From positions 1 through 64,000 of the forward strand of contig NZ_SNZA01000003.1 in NCBI RefSeq assembly GCF_004363305.1: DNA of 64,000 nucleotides, written 5' to 3'. Numbering within the stretch: position 1 is the stretch's first letter; every line of letters begins with the position of its first letter. This DNA comes from Marinomonas communis (lineage in GTDB: Bacteria > Pseudomonadota > Gammaproteobacteria > Pseudomonadales > Marinomonadaceae). Both the position numbers and the translations under genes were made by a program. Of this stretch, positions 46,108 to 55,379 are shown piece after piece. The notes below the pieces were generated by a model, which was given only the letters and a program-made list of their open reading frames with translations, was not told where the DNA came from and made no database searches.

Positions 46108-46965
46108 TTAAGCATCTAAGCTGCGTCGGTACTGAGCAGGGGTAAGCTGTTCAGCACGTTTAAAGAAACGGGAGAAATAGCCCGGGTCTTTAAACCCTAA
46201 ATCGTAAGCGATTTCTTCAACCGACTTTTGCGTGTAAATCAGGTTACGTTTGGCTTCTCTGAGTAAGTGCTCGTGCGTTAGTTGCAACACGCTTTTGCCA
46301 TAGGCTTTTTGCACTAATCGACTTAAGGTTTTTTCAGAAACATTTAACGCCAACGCATAATCAGATAGCTTCCAGTGTTCCTTTAGATGTTGGCTAACCA
46401 GCAGTTTTAAGCGTTGTAACACCATATCATCGGGTGTTTGATAGCTGTTGCGGACACCTGAGTGATGGCGCTCGATATAGACGAGGATCGCTTTCAGTAA
46501 ATGCTCAATTAAGCTGTTTTTAAGAGGTTTCACCTGATGGAATTCATGCTCCAGTAAAGTGAGTAGCTGCCATAAGTGCTGAAATTCTTCCGGCTCTGAA
46601 TTTAATTGGATGCAATCGGGCGTTTGAATAAACGCTGCATTCAGATAATCCCTTTCCAATAACGAATCGGCAATGGATAACACTCGACCGTCTGTATTAG
46701 GGGCAAAGCGAAAGCTGTGCACCGTACCCGGGGGAATGAGTATCGCCCAACACCCTTCAAGAAAGCGCTTCTCGGAATCCATTTGTAACTGCACTGAGCC
46801 ACTATTGAGCAACAATATTTGCGTCAGCTGTGTGTGTTGATGGGCTTTAATGTGCCAACCAAGACCGCTACTGCGTGCGGCGATGTCTTCGATGTGAACA
46901 AAGTCTGGATTATCTAACCAACGGCCTTCACCGTACAAAGCAAACTGAGGTATAGAATCATTCAT
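46108..46965 (-). CDS. AraC-family regulator, probable PobR
   Basis: 285-aa activator: N-terminal cupin ligand domain (about 40-115, P-P-G-T-V-H-S-F) and C-terminal double helix-turn-helix (about 190-285, ending D-L-G-F-K-D-P-G-Y-F-S-R-F-F-K-R). It is divergent from pobA across 257 bases, the usual arrangement for PobR, which activates pobA with 4-hydroxybenzoate. Its operator is not identified by eye. Confidence 0.82.
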   Translation of the reverse strand: MNDSIPQFALYGEGRWLDNPDFVHIEDIAARSSGLGWHIKAHQHTQLTQILLLNSGSVQLQMDSEKRFLEGCWAILIPPGTVHSFRFAPNTDGRVLSIADSLLERDYLNAAFIQTPDCIQLNSEPEEFQHLWQLLTLLEHEFHQVKPLKNSLIEHLLKAILVYIERHHSGVRNSYQTPDDMVLQRLKLLVSQHLKEHWKLSDYALALNVSEKTLSRLVQKAYGKSVLQLTHEHLLREAKRNLIYTQKSVEEIAYDLGFKDPGYFSRFFKRAEQLTPAQYRRSLDA

Positions 46966-47207
46966 GGCGATTTTTGTATTTTTTTCTGAAAAATGAATGT
47001 CGATCTAAAAAACAAATATAGCGTATAAAATGTAATAAGTAGCCGTGATTGTCTATAAATTTTAGTTTTTTTGTTAAGAAATTGCCGATTCATGGAGATG
47101 CTCTTATTGTCTTAAAAGTACAATTTTAAGTCCAAAAAGTTCCTGATCTTTTGTTCTGTCTTTGACCATTATTAAGTCATATCAGCAATCACAACGAACA
47201 AAAATAA

Positions 47208-48425
<1,218 letters not shown>

Positions 48426-48449
48426 CGCATCGTTTCCTAGACTGAACAA

Positions 48450-48486
48450 AAAGGCCCTTTCTTTAAAAGAAATGGCCTTTGTTTTT
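48450..48486 (+). terminator. Terminator after pobA
   Basis: AAAGGCC...GGCCTTT arms, with an inner CTTTCTT/AAGAAAT pairing, and a GTTTTTT tract after them. It is 25 bases past the pobA stop, so the TRAP genes have their own promoter. Confidence 0.75.
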
Positions 48487-48680
48487 TGAAAAGAACTTTT
48501 AAAACAGACACTTAATATTCACTTTTTTGTTGAGTTATGCAGAGATCGATGGTCTGTATCCTTTTTTTTCAATGACTGAGTAGATTAATTAATTATCATT
48601 AGTAGACCCTGATTGATAAGTTTGTTTCTCTCATGATGAAAACGATAAAACAGTAATAACAAATAACTTGGAGCGTCATT

Positions 48681-49709
48681 ATGAAAACAATAATAAAACA
48701 GACTGCCGTGGCAGCCATTGCAACCACCGCATTAATGCAAGCAAACGTTCAAGCAGCGGACTACACGTTGCGTTTTGCACACTTCTTCCCAGCCGTAGCT
48801 GGGCAGCAAAAAGACATTTTTGATAAGTGGGCAGAAGCGATTGAAACGCAATCTAATGGTCGAATTGAAGTGGAAATGTACCCCTCTTCAACATTGGCTA
48901 AGCCACCTGCATTGTACGATGCGGCCAAAAACCGTATCGCGGATGTAGTAGTAACGGTACAAGGTTACACCGCTAACCGCTTCCCACTGACTCAAGTGGT
49001 TGAACTTCCAGGTATTGTGAACAGTGCCGCACAAGGTTCGTGTATCCTACAAAGCATCTATGACGAAGGTTTCCTAGACAAAGAGTACCGTGAGACGAAA
49101 CCTCTATTCCTATTTACTCACGGACCAGGTGGTATCCACACCACTGAAAAAGAAATTAACTCTCCAGAAGATTTAGAAGGGCTACGTATTCGTCGTCCAA
49201 CAGCTGTAGTGGCTAAGATCCTTGAAGGTCTAGGTGCGCAGCCAGTTGGTATGCCAGCGCCAGATGCTTATCAGTCTACACAGCGTGGCGTAATCGATGG
49301 TGTGTCACTTCCTTGGGAAGGCCAATACACGTTCCGTCTAAACGAACTGACACCGCATCATACCGAAGTAGGTGGTTTGTACACCTTGTCGTTTGTCGCG
49401 ACCATGAACAAATCTTTCTACAACAAACTTCCAGCAGACTTGAAGAAAGTCATCGATGACAATAGTGGTATGGACTGGGCGAAAATCGCTGCCGCATCGT
49501 TTGACCGTTTGGACGCTGAAGGTCGTAAGCAAGCCCTTGAAATGGGTCACAAAATTAACGTGATCGAAGGTGGCGCTGAAAACCCACGTTGGAAACCTGT
49601 TCTGTATCAAGCAACGGAAGATTACTTGAACGAATTGGAAAAGAAACGTCTACCAGCACACAAAGTCTATGCCCGTGCAGTAGAACTTAGCCAATCAACA
49701 TGTCAGTAA
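48681..49709 (+). CDS. TRAP transporter substrate-binding protein (DctP type)
   Basis: 342-aa periplasmic receptor with a Sec signal peptide cleaved near residue 26 (V-Q-A-A). The mature chain has T-L-R-F-A-H-F-F-P, L-E-G-L-R-I-R-R-P-T (with the conserved substrate-binding Arg) and the Q-R-G-V-I-D-G motif. GGAG precedes the ATG. It is the first gene of the dctPQM run. Placement after pobA suggests 4-hydroxybenzoate or a similar aromatic acid as ligand; this is inference. Confidence 0.9.
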   Translation: MKTIIKQTAVAAIATTALMQANVQAADYTLRFAHFFPAVAGQQKDIFDKWAEAIETQSNGRIEVEMYPSSTLAKPPALYDAAKNRIADVVVTVQGYTANRFPLTQVVELPGIVNSAAQGSCILQSIYDEGFLDKEYRETKPLFLFTHGPGGIHTTEKEINSPEDLEGLRIRRPTAVVAKILEGLGAQPVGMPAPDAYQSTQRGVIDGVSLPWEGQYTFRLNELTPHHTEVGGLYTLSFVATMNKSFYNKLPADLKKVIDDNSGMDWAKIAAASFDRLDAEGRKQALEMGHKINVIEGGAENPRWKPVLYQATEDYLNELEKKRLPAHKVYARAVELSQSTCQ

Positions 49710-49807
49710 GCTGATATGCTGACAAGGTGACGTCAACGGCGTCACCTGCTTTCAATGGCCTAGTATCATTGAAGTACCCTAGGCTGTTGCTTTGATCGGA
49801 GTTAATT

Positions 49808-50317
49808 ATGAAATCACTTTCTCGTGTATTAGGTAGAATTACCCTATTAATGCACTGGATTGGTGGCGTCTTCTTGATTGGTATGATGTTTTCTACCTTG
49901 CTAGACGTTATCACGCGAGGGTTATTTTCCCTCACGGATGGAGCCTTAGATTGGACCTTTATCGGTGGCGTAGAGCTGGTGAAATACTGCCTACTGTTCA
50001 CAGTCCTATTCATTTTACCGCACTCAGTGAGCCGCTCTCAGGTGATTGTTGACCTGTTCACGGATCATTTTAGTGATCGCAAAAAGAACTTATTTGAAGC
50101 CTTCTACCTGCTTTGTTTCGCTTTTCTTGGCGGTGCGATGAGCTACAGCTTTTTCCATCTTATAGATGAAGCTGCGATGAGCTATGAAACCACGCAAGAC
50201 TTACTCATTCCGATGACGTATTTCTATTCCGTAGCAACCTTTGCCACAGCAATGTTATGTATTTCTGCTGCCATGGGTGCCATTGAACTTATTTTCAATA
50301 GGAAGCAATCAGCATGA
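49808..50317 (+). CDS. TRAP transporter small permease (DctQ type)
   Basis: 169-aa integral membrane protein with four predicted helices and the DctQ R-G-L-F... W-x-x-E-L-V-K-Y pattern. CGGAG precedes the ATG. Its stop overlaps the start of the large permease by four bases (ATGA). Confidence 0.9.
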   Translation: MKSLSRVLGRITLLMHWIGGVFLIGMMFSTLLDVITRGLFSLTDGALDWTFIGGVELVKYCLLFTVLFILPHSVSRSQVIVDLFTDHFSDRKKNLFEAFYLLCFAFLGGAMSYSFFHLIDEAAMSYETTQDLLIPMTYFYSVATFATAMLCISAAMGAIELIFNRKQSA

Positions 50318-51600
50318 GTACCACCGCAATCGGCTTAACTTGCATCGCCATCATGTTGGTGATGATCGCCTTTCGTGCCCCGATCGCCCTAAGCATGGCG
50401 GCCATGGGCTTTATCGGCTTTGGCTCCATCGTCGCATTCGATCCTGCGATTTCGATCTTGGGCACAGGGCCATTTGAAACCTTATCAAATTACAGCTTTA
50501 GTCCTGTTCCAATGTTTATCTTGATGGGGGTATTTGCTTCCAAAGCAGGTATGTCTCAAGAACTATTTACCGGCGCTCGGACATTGTTCGGCAGTTGGCG
50601 TGGCGGCATGGGTCTTGCGGCCGTGACCTCATGTGGCATTTTCTCGGCTATCTCAGGCTCATCGATGGCGACAGCGGCGAGTATGTCCCGCGTAGCGTTA
50701 CCTGAGATGGAGAAAAATGGTTACGCGCCGACCTTAGCAACAGGCACCTTAGCGGCAGGTGGTACATTGGGGATCATGATCCCGCCTTCCATTGCCTTAC
50801 TACTTTATGCACTGATTACCGAGCAATCGGTCGGTGATATGTTTATTGCGGGCGTTATCCCAGGTCTACTTGGGTTGGTACTCTACGGGGTAACGGTCGC
50901 AGTTTTAGTTATTGTTTACCCTAATATTGCGCAACCAGGGGAAGCGACAACACTCAAGCAAAAACTCGTTGGTTTGAAAGGCCTAGTGCCGTTCACAGGC
51001 GTGTTCTTATTCATTATCGGTGGTATCTACTCTGGCTGGTTTACGCCAACGGAAGCGGCAGCTGTGGGAGCAGCGGCGACATGGTTGATCGCCACTGTAC
51101 GTGGCATGAACTTCGAGAAATTTCTAGAAGCCATCCAAGAAACCTTAGTGATGTCAGCCATGATCTTTTTTATGATCATCGGTGCGGAAATCTTTGGCTA
51201 CTTCCTATCGGTTTCTCGTATTTCCTTCACTCTAGTTGAGTGGGTAGATGCCCTACAGCTAACGCCATACATGGTGCTGTTCTGCATCCTGATACTGTTT
51301 GTATTGCTTGGCTGTGTCATGGACAGTATTGCCATGCTACTGCTTACCGTGCCAGTGGTATATCCATTGGTAGAAGCAGCAGGCTTCGACCCAATTTGGT
51401 TTGGTATCATTGCCGTGATTACCGTAGAACTGGGCTTGATAACCCCACCAGTGGGTATGAACGTATTCGTGATCAAATCCGTGGCACCGCATATTTCCAT
51501 CGGTGCAATGTACAAAGGGGTATTACCTTTCGTGGTATCGGACTTGGTTCGCTTGGCGCTGATTATCGCCTTCCCAGTATTAGCGGTGGGACTGCTATAG
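50314..51600 (+). CDS. TRAP transporter large permease (DctM type)
   Basis: 428-aa permease with about 12 transmembrane helices; motifs G-S-S-M-A-T-A-A-S-M-S-R, G-G-T-L-G-I-M-I-P-P-S-I near the middle, and G-L-I-T-P-P-V-G-M-N near the C-terminus are characteristic of DctM. It is translationally coupled to the small subunit. With the receptor gene it completes a TRAP importer probably serving PobA. Confidence 0.93.
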   Translation: MSTTAIGLTCIAIMLVMIAFRAPIALSMAAMGFIGFGSIVAFDPAISILGTGPFETLSNYSFSPVPMFILMGVFASKAGMSQELFTGARTLFGSWRGGMGLAAVTSCGIFSAISGSSMATAASMSRVALPEMEKNGYAPTLATGTLAAGGTLGIMIPPSIALLLYALITEQSVGDMFIAGVIPGLLGLVLYGVTVAVLVIVYPNIAQPGEATTLKQKLVGLKGLVPFTGVFLFIIGGIYSGWFTPTEAAAVGAAATWLIATVRGMNFEKFLEAIQETLVMSAMIFFMIIGAEIFGYFLSVSRISFTLVEWVDALQLTPYMVLFCILILFVLLGCVMDSIAMLLLTVPVVYPLVEAAGFDPIWFGIIAVITVELGLITPPVGMNVFVIKSVAPHISIGAMYKGVLPFVVSDLVRLALIIAFPVLAVGLL

Positions 51601-51626
51601 CAAAGGTCAATAAAGTATCGAATGAC

Positions 51627-51660
51627 AAAAGCGCTGTGGTGAAAGCCCCAGCGCTTTTTG
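51627..51660 (+). terminator. Terminator of the pob TRAP operon
   Basis: AAAAGCGCTG and CAGCGCTTTT pair around a 12-base loop and run into TTTG. It is 27 bases after the dctM-type stop. Confidence 0.85.
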
Positions 51661-51784
51661 CTTTTAAGACGCTCTGTTGAAATCAGAACTGCTTAAAAAG
51701 TTTTCAACAGAGAGGGAAAATCAGAGAACGTGCAGTGAACTGTGAATAACTAGCGGGCTTTTCAACAGCTCTATCCTCTAACAG

Positions 51785-51904
51785 CTACTTATTCATAAAC
51801 TGCTGCAAAAACAGCAAACCGATCATCCCCATACAAGCGAGATAAATCACCATCCAACGCACCTTTAAACAATAGGGGCAAGGTTTACGCTTCTTCTTCG
51901 ACAT
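51785..51904 (-). CDS. Small membrane protein (39 aa) with CPYC motif
   Basis: Short minus-strand ORF with AGGAAA 4-9 bases before ATG. The basic start M-S-K-K-K-R-K is followed by P-C-P-Y-C and one hydrophobic helix (about residues 16-34). The tail ends F-M-N-K. The C-P-Y-C pair looks like a metal or redox site close to the membrane. The family is not recognised. It lies between the TRAP operon and the repeat array. Confidence 0.6.
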   Translation of the reverse strand: MSKKKRKPCPYCLKVRWMVIYLACMGMIGLLFLQQFMNK

Positions 51905-52027
51905 ACGTTTCCTACTCAGACCGACCACGTCTCAACATTCATCATCCCAACGATGTTAACAACTCGCACCACCCGATACCATCTGTACGACCCGATTGCA
52001 TCGGGGAGAGATCCTGCATCCCCGGCT

Positions 52028-52294
52028 CTGTAGGACTGCGCTGCGCGCGGGAACAGCCTAGCATCCTCTGCAGCAATAAGCTTCGCCTGGTTGCTGCAAG
52101 CTGAACGTATAAAGGAATGCTCCCTTTGTACGACCCGATTGCATCGGGGAGAGATCTCGCAACCTAGGAAACAATCATCAGTAACTCAAGCCCTTGTAGG
52201 ACTGCGCTGCGCGCGGGAACAACCTAGCAACCTAGGCAGCAACCAGAATCAACCCCAGATCTTGTGGGTAAAAAGAGCTTCCATGCAATTCAAT
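52028..52294 (+). repeat. Direct repeat copy 1 (267 bp)
   Basis: This block recurs at 52625-52891 with a constant offset of 597 bases and one visible mismatch (G at 52043 against T at 52640). Near-identity indicates a recent duplication inside the array. Confidence 0.85.
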
Positions 52295-52624
52295 AAAAAT
52301 TAAAAAGTGCGCGAATCAAACGCATGGAAGCTCTATCAAGCTGAACGTTTAAAGGAGCGGTTCATTTGTACGACCCGATTGCATCGGGGAGAGATCTCGC
52401 AACCTAGGCTGCAACCAGAATCAACCCCAGCCCTTTTGGGTAAAAGGAGCTTCCATGCAATTCAATTCGCTTGCGCATTGTCTCGTACCTCGACGCGTCA
52501 GCGCGAATCAAACGCATGGAAGCTTTATCAGGCTGAATGTTAAAAGGTGTAGTTCATTTGTACGACCCGATTGCATCGGGGAGAGAGCTCGCAACCTAGG
52601 TAGCAATCAAAAGACCCCCAGCCC

Positions 52625-52891
52625 CTGTAGGACTGCGCTTCGCGCGGGAACAGCCTAGCATCCTCTGCAGCAATAAGCTTCGCCTGGTTGCTGCAAGCTG
52701 AACGTATAAAGGAATGCTCCCTTTGTACGACCCGATTGCATCGGGGAGAGATCTCGCAACCTAGGAAACAATCATCAGTAACTCAAGCCCTTGTAGGACT
52801 GCGCTGCGCGCGGGAACAACCTAGCAACCTAGGCAGCAACCAGAATCAACCCCAGATCTTGTGGGTAAAAAGAGCTTCCATGCAATTCAAT
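52625..52891 (+). repeat. Direct repeat copy 2 (267 bp)
   Basis: Second copy of the 267-bp block. After the copies end, the sequences differ at module C, where this copy has the longer TTCGCTTGCG-containing loop shared instead with the unit at 52461. Confidence 0.85.
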
Positions 52892-53332
52892 TCGCTTGCG
52901 CATTGTCTTCGTGCCTCGACGCGTCAGCGCGAATCAAACGCATGGAAGCTTTATCAGGCTGAATGTTAAAAGGTGTAGTTCATTTGTACGACCCGATTGC
53001 ATCGGGGAGAGATCTCGCAACCTAGGTGGCAACCAGAGTAAACCCCAGCCCTTTTTGGGTAAAAAGAGCTTCCATGCAATTCAATAAAATTAAAAAGTGT
53101 GCGAATCAAACATATGGAAGCTCTATCAAGCTGAACGTTTAAAGGAATGCGGCCCTTGTACGACCCGATTGCATCGGGGAGAGATCCAGCATCCTAGGTA
53201 ACAATCATTATTACACCCGAAGTCATTGGAAACATCTCAGTAATGGCTTACTCTTTAACAACTGCTGTCACGGATGACGAAAAGCCTCACTTTCTATCCT
53301 TCCTTGATAATGCACGGTTATTCGACAAAGCG

Positions 53333-53370
53333 AGTACGCACGGTTTATTCTATAAACACGCATGCGTACT
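53333..53370. promoter_or_regulatory. Nested palindrome upstream of the ATPase gene
   Basis: AGTACGCA and TGCGTACT enclose a second perfect palindrome GTTTAT-TCT-ATAAAC. It ends 34 bases before the preferred ATPase start and no T-run follows. It could be an operator or a leader hairpin controlling the nuclease system. Confidence 0.5.
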
Positions 53371-53404
53371 ATTAAAATGTTATGCTGCATGGATGAGGAA
53401 TCGC

Positions 53405-54643
53405 ATGTATATCAAGAAAATATGTTTAAGCGAATGGCAACAATTTCAAGAAGTTGATATCGAATTTCATGATCGAGTAACGATATTGACTGGCGGTAAT
53501 GGTAGTGGAAAAACAACCATTCTAAATATTTTAGCTAAGCACTGTGGCTGGAATAGCGTTTCATTAGCTACACCTAGGACAGAATCTAGCACAGGAATAG
53601 TTAAATATTTCTTTCGCTTTTTTTCCGGTAAAGATATAGGGAGTAATAACTCTATTGGAGGAATTACATACTCTAACAATGTTAATTCCCCTTTAGTAGC
53701 GAACAACGGTAATTCAGCGCAATATCATGTCCAGATTCAGAAACTACAAAATATTCATTCTTTTTATATACCTTCGCATAGACCTATTTTTAAATACCAA
53801 CAAGTAGGAAGTATTCCAACCACTAAGAAAAATAAGCAAAGTGCCTTTCAAGAAGTTTCTCAAAATAATATACAAAGATATCAGGGGAATGGAGGGCAAT
53901 CTAGTAGCTTTTTCATGAAAAACACCCTGATAGGCTGGGTAATTCAAGGCTATGGCGTTCATAACGCTAACAAGGCGATCATGCCTTCAGATGACGAACA
54001 AATACAAAATTTTGAAGGATTTCAAAAGGTTTTAAGAAAAATACTACCTTCAAGTATCGGGTTTGAAGAAATCGAAATCCGAAACATGGAGGTGGTTTTT
54101 GTTTGTAACGGAGGTAATGATGAGTTTGTATTGGAAACAGCTTCTGGTGGTATTAGCGCCTTAATAGATATAGCTTGGCAAATCTACATGTTTTCAACTA
54201 AAGAAAAGTCTGACTTCACAGTGATTATTGATGAAATTGAAAACCATTTACATCCGATAATGCAAAGAAAAGTTTTGCCTGATCTAGTAAATGCTTTTCC
54301 GAATGCGAGATTTATTGTATCAACTCATAGCCCGTTAGTTGTTGGTTCTGTTAAAGACTCCGCAGTATATGCTTTAAAGCATAATTCGGCTGGTAAAGTT
54401 GATTCACATCGACTTGATTTACATCATCAAGCTAAGAATGCAATTGAAGTGCTTGATGAAATTTTAGGCGTGTCTTTCACAATGCCTATATGGGTGGAAG
54501 ATAAACTAAATTCGATTAATAAAAAATATGAGTCTAGTTCTGCTGATCCACGGGTATTTACATTGATGCGTCAAGATTTGGCTGAGATCGGCCTTGAAAA
54601 GTTACTCCCTCAAGCTATTGAAAAATTCATGGAGGGAAAATAG
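53405..54643 (+). CDS. AAA/ABC-type ATPase of a Septu-like defence pair (PtuA-like)
   Basis: 412-aa SMC/OLD-type ATPase. Walker A is G31-N-G-S-G-K-T38, an ABC-like signature A-S-G-G-I-S-A is near 246-252, Walker B with catalytic Glu is V-I-I-D276-E277, and the switch histidine is in S-T-H308-S-P. No TOPRIM nuclease domain follows, which separates it from OLD proteins; the nuclease is the next gene. I chose the ATG at 53405, with GAGGA 6-10 bases upstream; the frame is open for 54 more codons but that segment is unlike the family and crosses a palindrome. Composition is clearly A+T richer than the core genes. An ATPase with an overlapping HNH gene matches Septu (PtuAB) architecture. Confidence 0.75.
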   Translation: MYIKKICLSEWQQFQEVDIEFHDRVTILTGGNGSGKTTILNILAKHCGWNSVSLATPRTESSTGIVKYFFRFFSGKDIGSNNSIGGITYSNNVNSPLVANNGNSAQYHVQIQKLQNIHSFYIPSHRPIFKYQQVGSIPTTKKNKQSAFQEVSQNNIQRYQGNGGQSSSFFMKNTLIGWVIQGYGVHNANKAIMPSDDEQIQNFEGFQKVLRKILPSSIGFEEIEIRNMEVVFVCNGGNDEFVLETASGGISALIDIAWQIYMFSTKEKSDFTVIIDEIENHLHPIMQRKVLPDLVNAFPNARFIVSTHSPLVVGSVKDSAVYALKHNSAGKVDSHRLDLHHQAKNAIEVLDEILGVSFTMPIWVEDKLNSINKKYESSSADPRVFTLMRQDLAEIGLEKLLPQAIEKFMEGK

Positions 54644-55224
54644 TGATTAGGTTATTTCGCCCAAATTGCCCAAACCCAGCAGCCCTTGCAGCTCAAAACT
54701 ACAAGCATCCTGATAATAAGGCTGCGTTAAAAGGCGCAAGCAATGATAAATGTATGTATTGTGAGTGCAAAATTTCTCATATCGACTTTGCTCATGTGGA
54801 GCACATCAAACCAAAAGCCGAAGATAAATATCCTGAACTAATGTTTGTTTGGGAAAACCTTGGCTATGCATGTCCAAAATGTAACAACTCAAAATCAGAT
54901 AAATATCATGAAGATACTCCCTATATAAACCCATATGATGAAGACCCTGAGCAGCATCTCGTAGCTTATGGAACCTACTTATTCTCAAAGAACGGGAGTG
55001 AACGAGGAGATTTGACAATAAATGACCTGAAGCTGAACAGGCCTGACCTTCTGGAAAAGAGACAGGTTAAAATTGAAGAGCTCAAACGCACTATTGATGC
55101 TTGTTTTAGAACATCTTCGCAAGCTTTACGTAAAGCAGCACTAGACGAGCTTCAAAAAGAAGCTGAGGTAGATAAAGAGCTGTCATTGTTCGTTAAATCA
55201 TATATGTTGCTAAATGCAGCATAA
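54643..55224 (+). CDS. HNH endonuclease of the Septu-like pair (PtuB-like)
   Basis: 193-aa nuclease. The zinc-finger-type HNH fold is visible: Cys37-x2-Cys40, V-E-H54-I-K-P, Asn72 in W-E-N-L, and Cys77-x2-Cys80-N-N-S-K. It starts with GTG overlapping the ATPase TAG by one base, so translation is coupled. In Septu, PtuA binds nucleotide and PtuB cuts DNA on infection. Its TAA stop is the R'' end of an attC site, the classic position of a cassette-borne gene. Alternatives are other ATPase-HNH defence types; the pairing is clear, the type less so. Confidence 0.78.
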   Translation: MIRLFRPNCPNPAALAAQNYKHPDNKAALKGASNDKCMYCECKISHIDFAHVEHIKPKAEDKYPELMFVWENLGYACPKCNNSKSDKYHEDTPYINPYDEDPEQHLVAYGTYLFSKNGSERGDLTINDLKLNRPDLLEKRQVKIEELKRTIDACFRTSSQALRKAALDELQKEAEVDKELSLFVKSYMLLNAA

Positions 55225-55328
55225 CAAACGCATAAGCTCGGATTCGTACTACTGCGGCGTTTTTTGCTATTCTGCTTCGCAGGCAAAAGTCTTTTCAGCA
55301 GTACTCACCGGTTATGCGGGCGTTAGCT
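55222..55328. other. attC integron recombination site, VCR-like
   Basis: TAACAAACGCATAA at the left end pairs with TTATGCGGGCGTTA at the right except for the central AAA/GCC mismatch that attC sites carry between the R and L boxes. Inner arms GTACTACTG and CAGCAGTAC continue the hairpin around a variable centre. TAACAAACG and GCGGGCGTTA are the ends of Vibrio VCR sites. Length is about 107 bases. The HNH gene stop codon lies within its left end. Confidence 0.82.
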
Positions 55329-55379
55329 GCTGCTTCGTAGCTTTGTGGTTAAATAGAATATACTAAAGGACATATAAGA

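Larger units (their letters stand above)
51905..53240. repeat. Non-coding array of interspersed palindromic repeats
   Basis: About 1.2 kb with no convincing gene but three repeated modules. Module A, TACGACCCGATTGCATCGGG with a CCCGAT/ATCGGG hairpin, occurs seven times, at 51986, 52129, 52369, 52561, 52726, 52987 and 53159, always in plus orientation at uneven spacing of 143-261 bases. Module B, GTAGGACTGCGC followed by a GCGC-rich palindrome, occurs at 52030, 52196, 52627 and 52793. Module C is a long inverted repeat AGCTTCCATGC...GCATGGAAGCT at 52276-52332, 52448-52524, 52873-52950 and 53067-53122 (the last imperfect). A-B-C units share phrases such as CTCGCAACCTAGG and AGCTGAACGT. Short ORFs inside simply read through the repeats. 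Confidence 0.85.

Noticed and set aside
52091-53087. Short plus-strand ORFs of 60-93 codons inside the repeat array, some with near-identical products
   Set aside because: They translate the repeat modules, share no ribosome sites or domain pattern, and stop wherever modules change.
51986-53178. The array as a CRISPR
   Set aside because: Spacings are uneven (143-261 bases), the intervals are themselves repeated, and no cas genes are near.
53255-53385. A left-hand attC site before the ATPase gene ending at GTTATGC
   Set aside because: The left and right ends do not pair; only the 7-base core resembles a cassette boundary.
53243-53404. Upstream extension of the ATPase gene by 54 codons
   Set aside because: It crosses a nested palindrome and lacks a ribosome site; GAGGA lies before the ATG at 53405.
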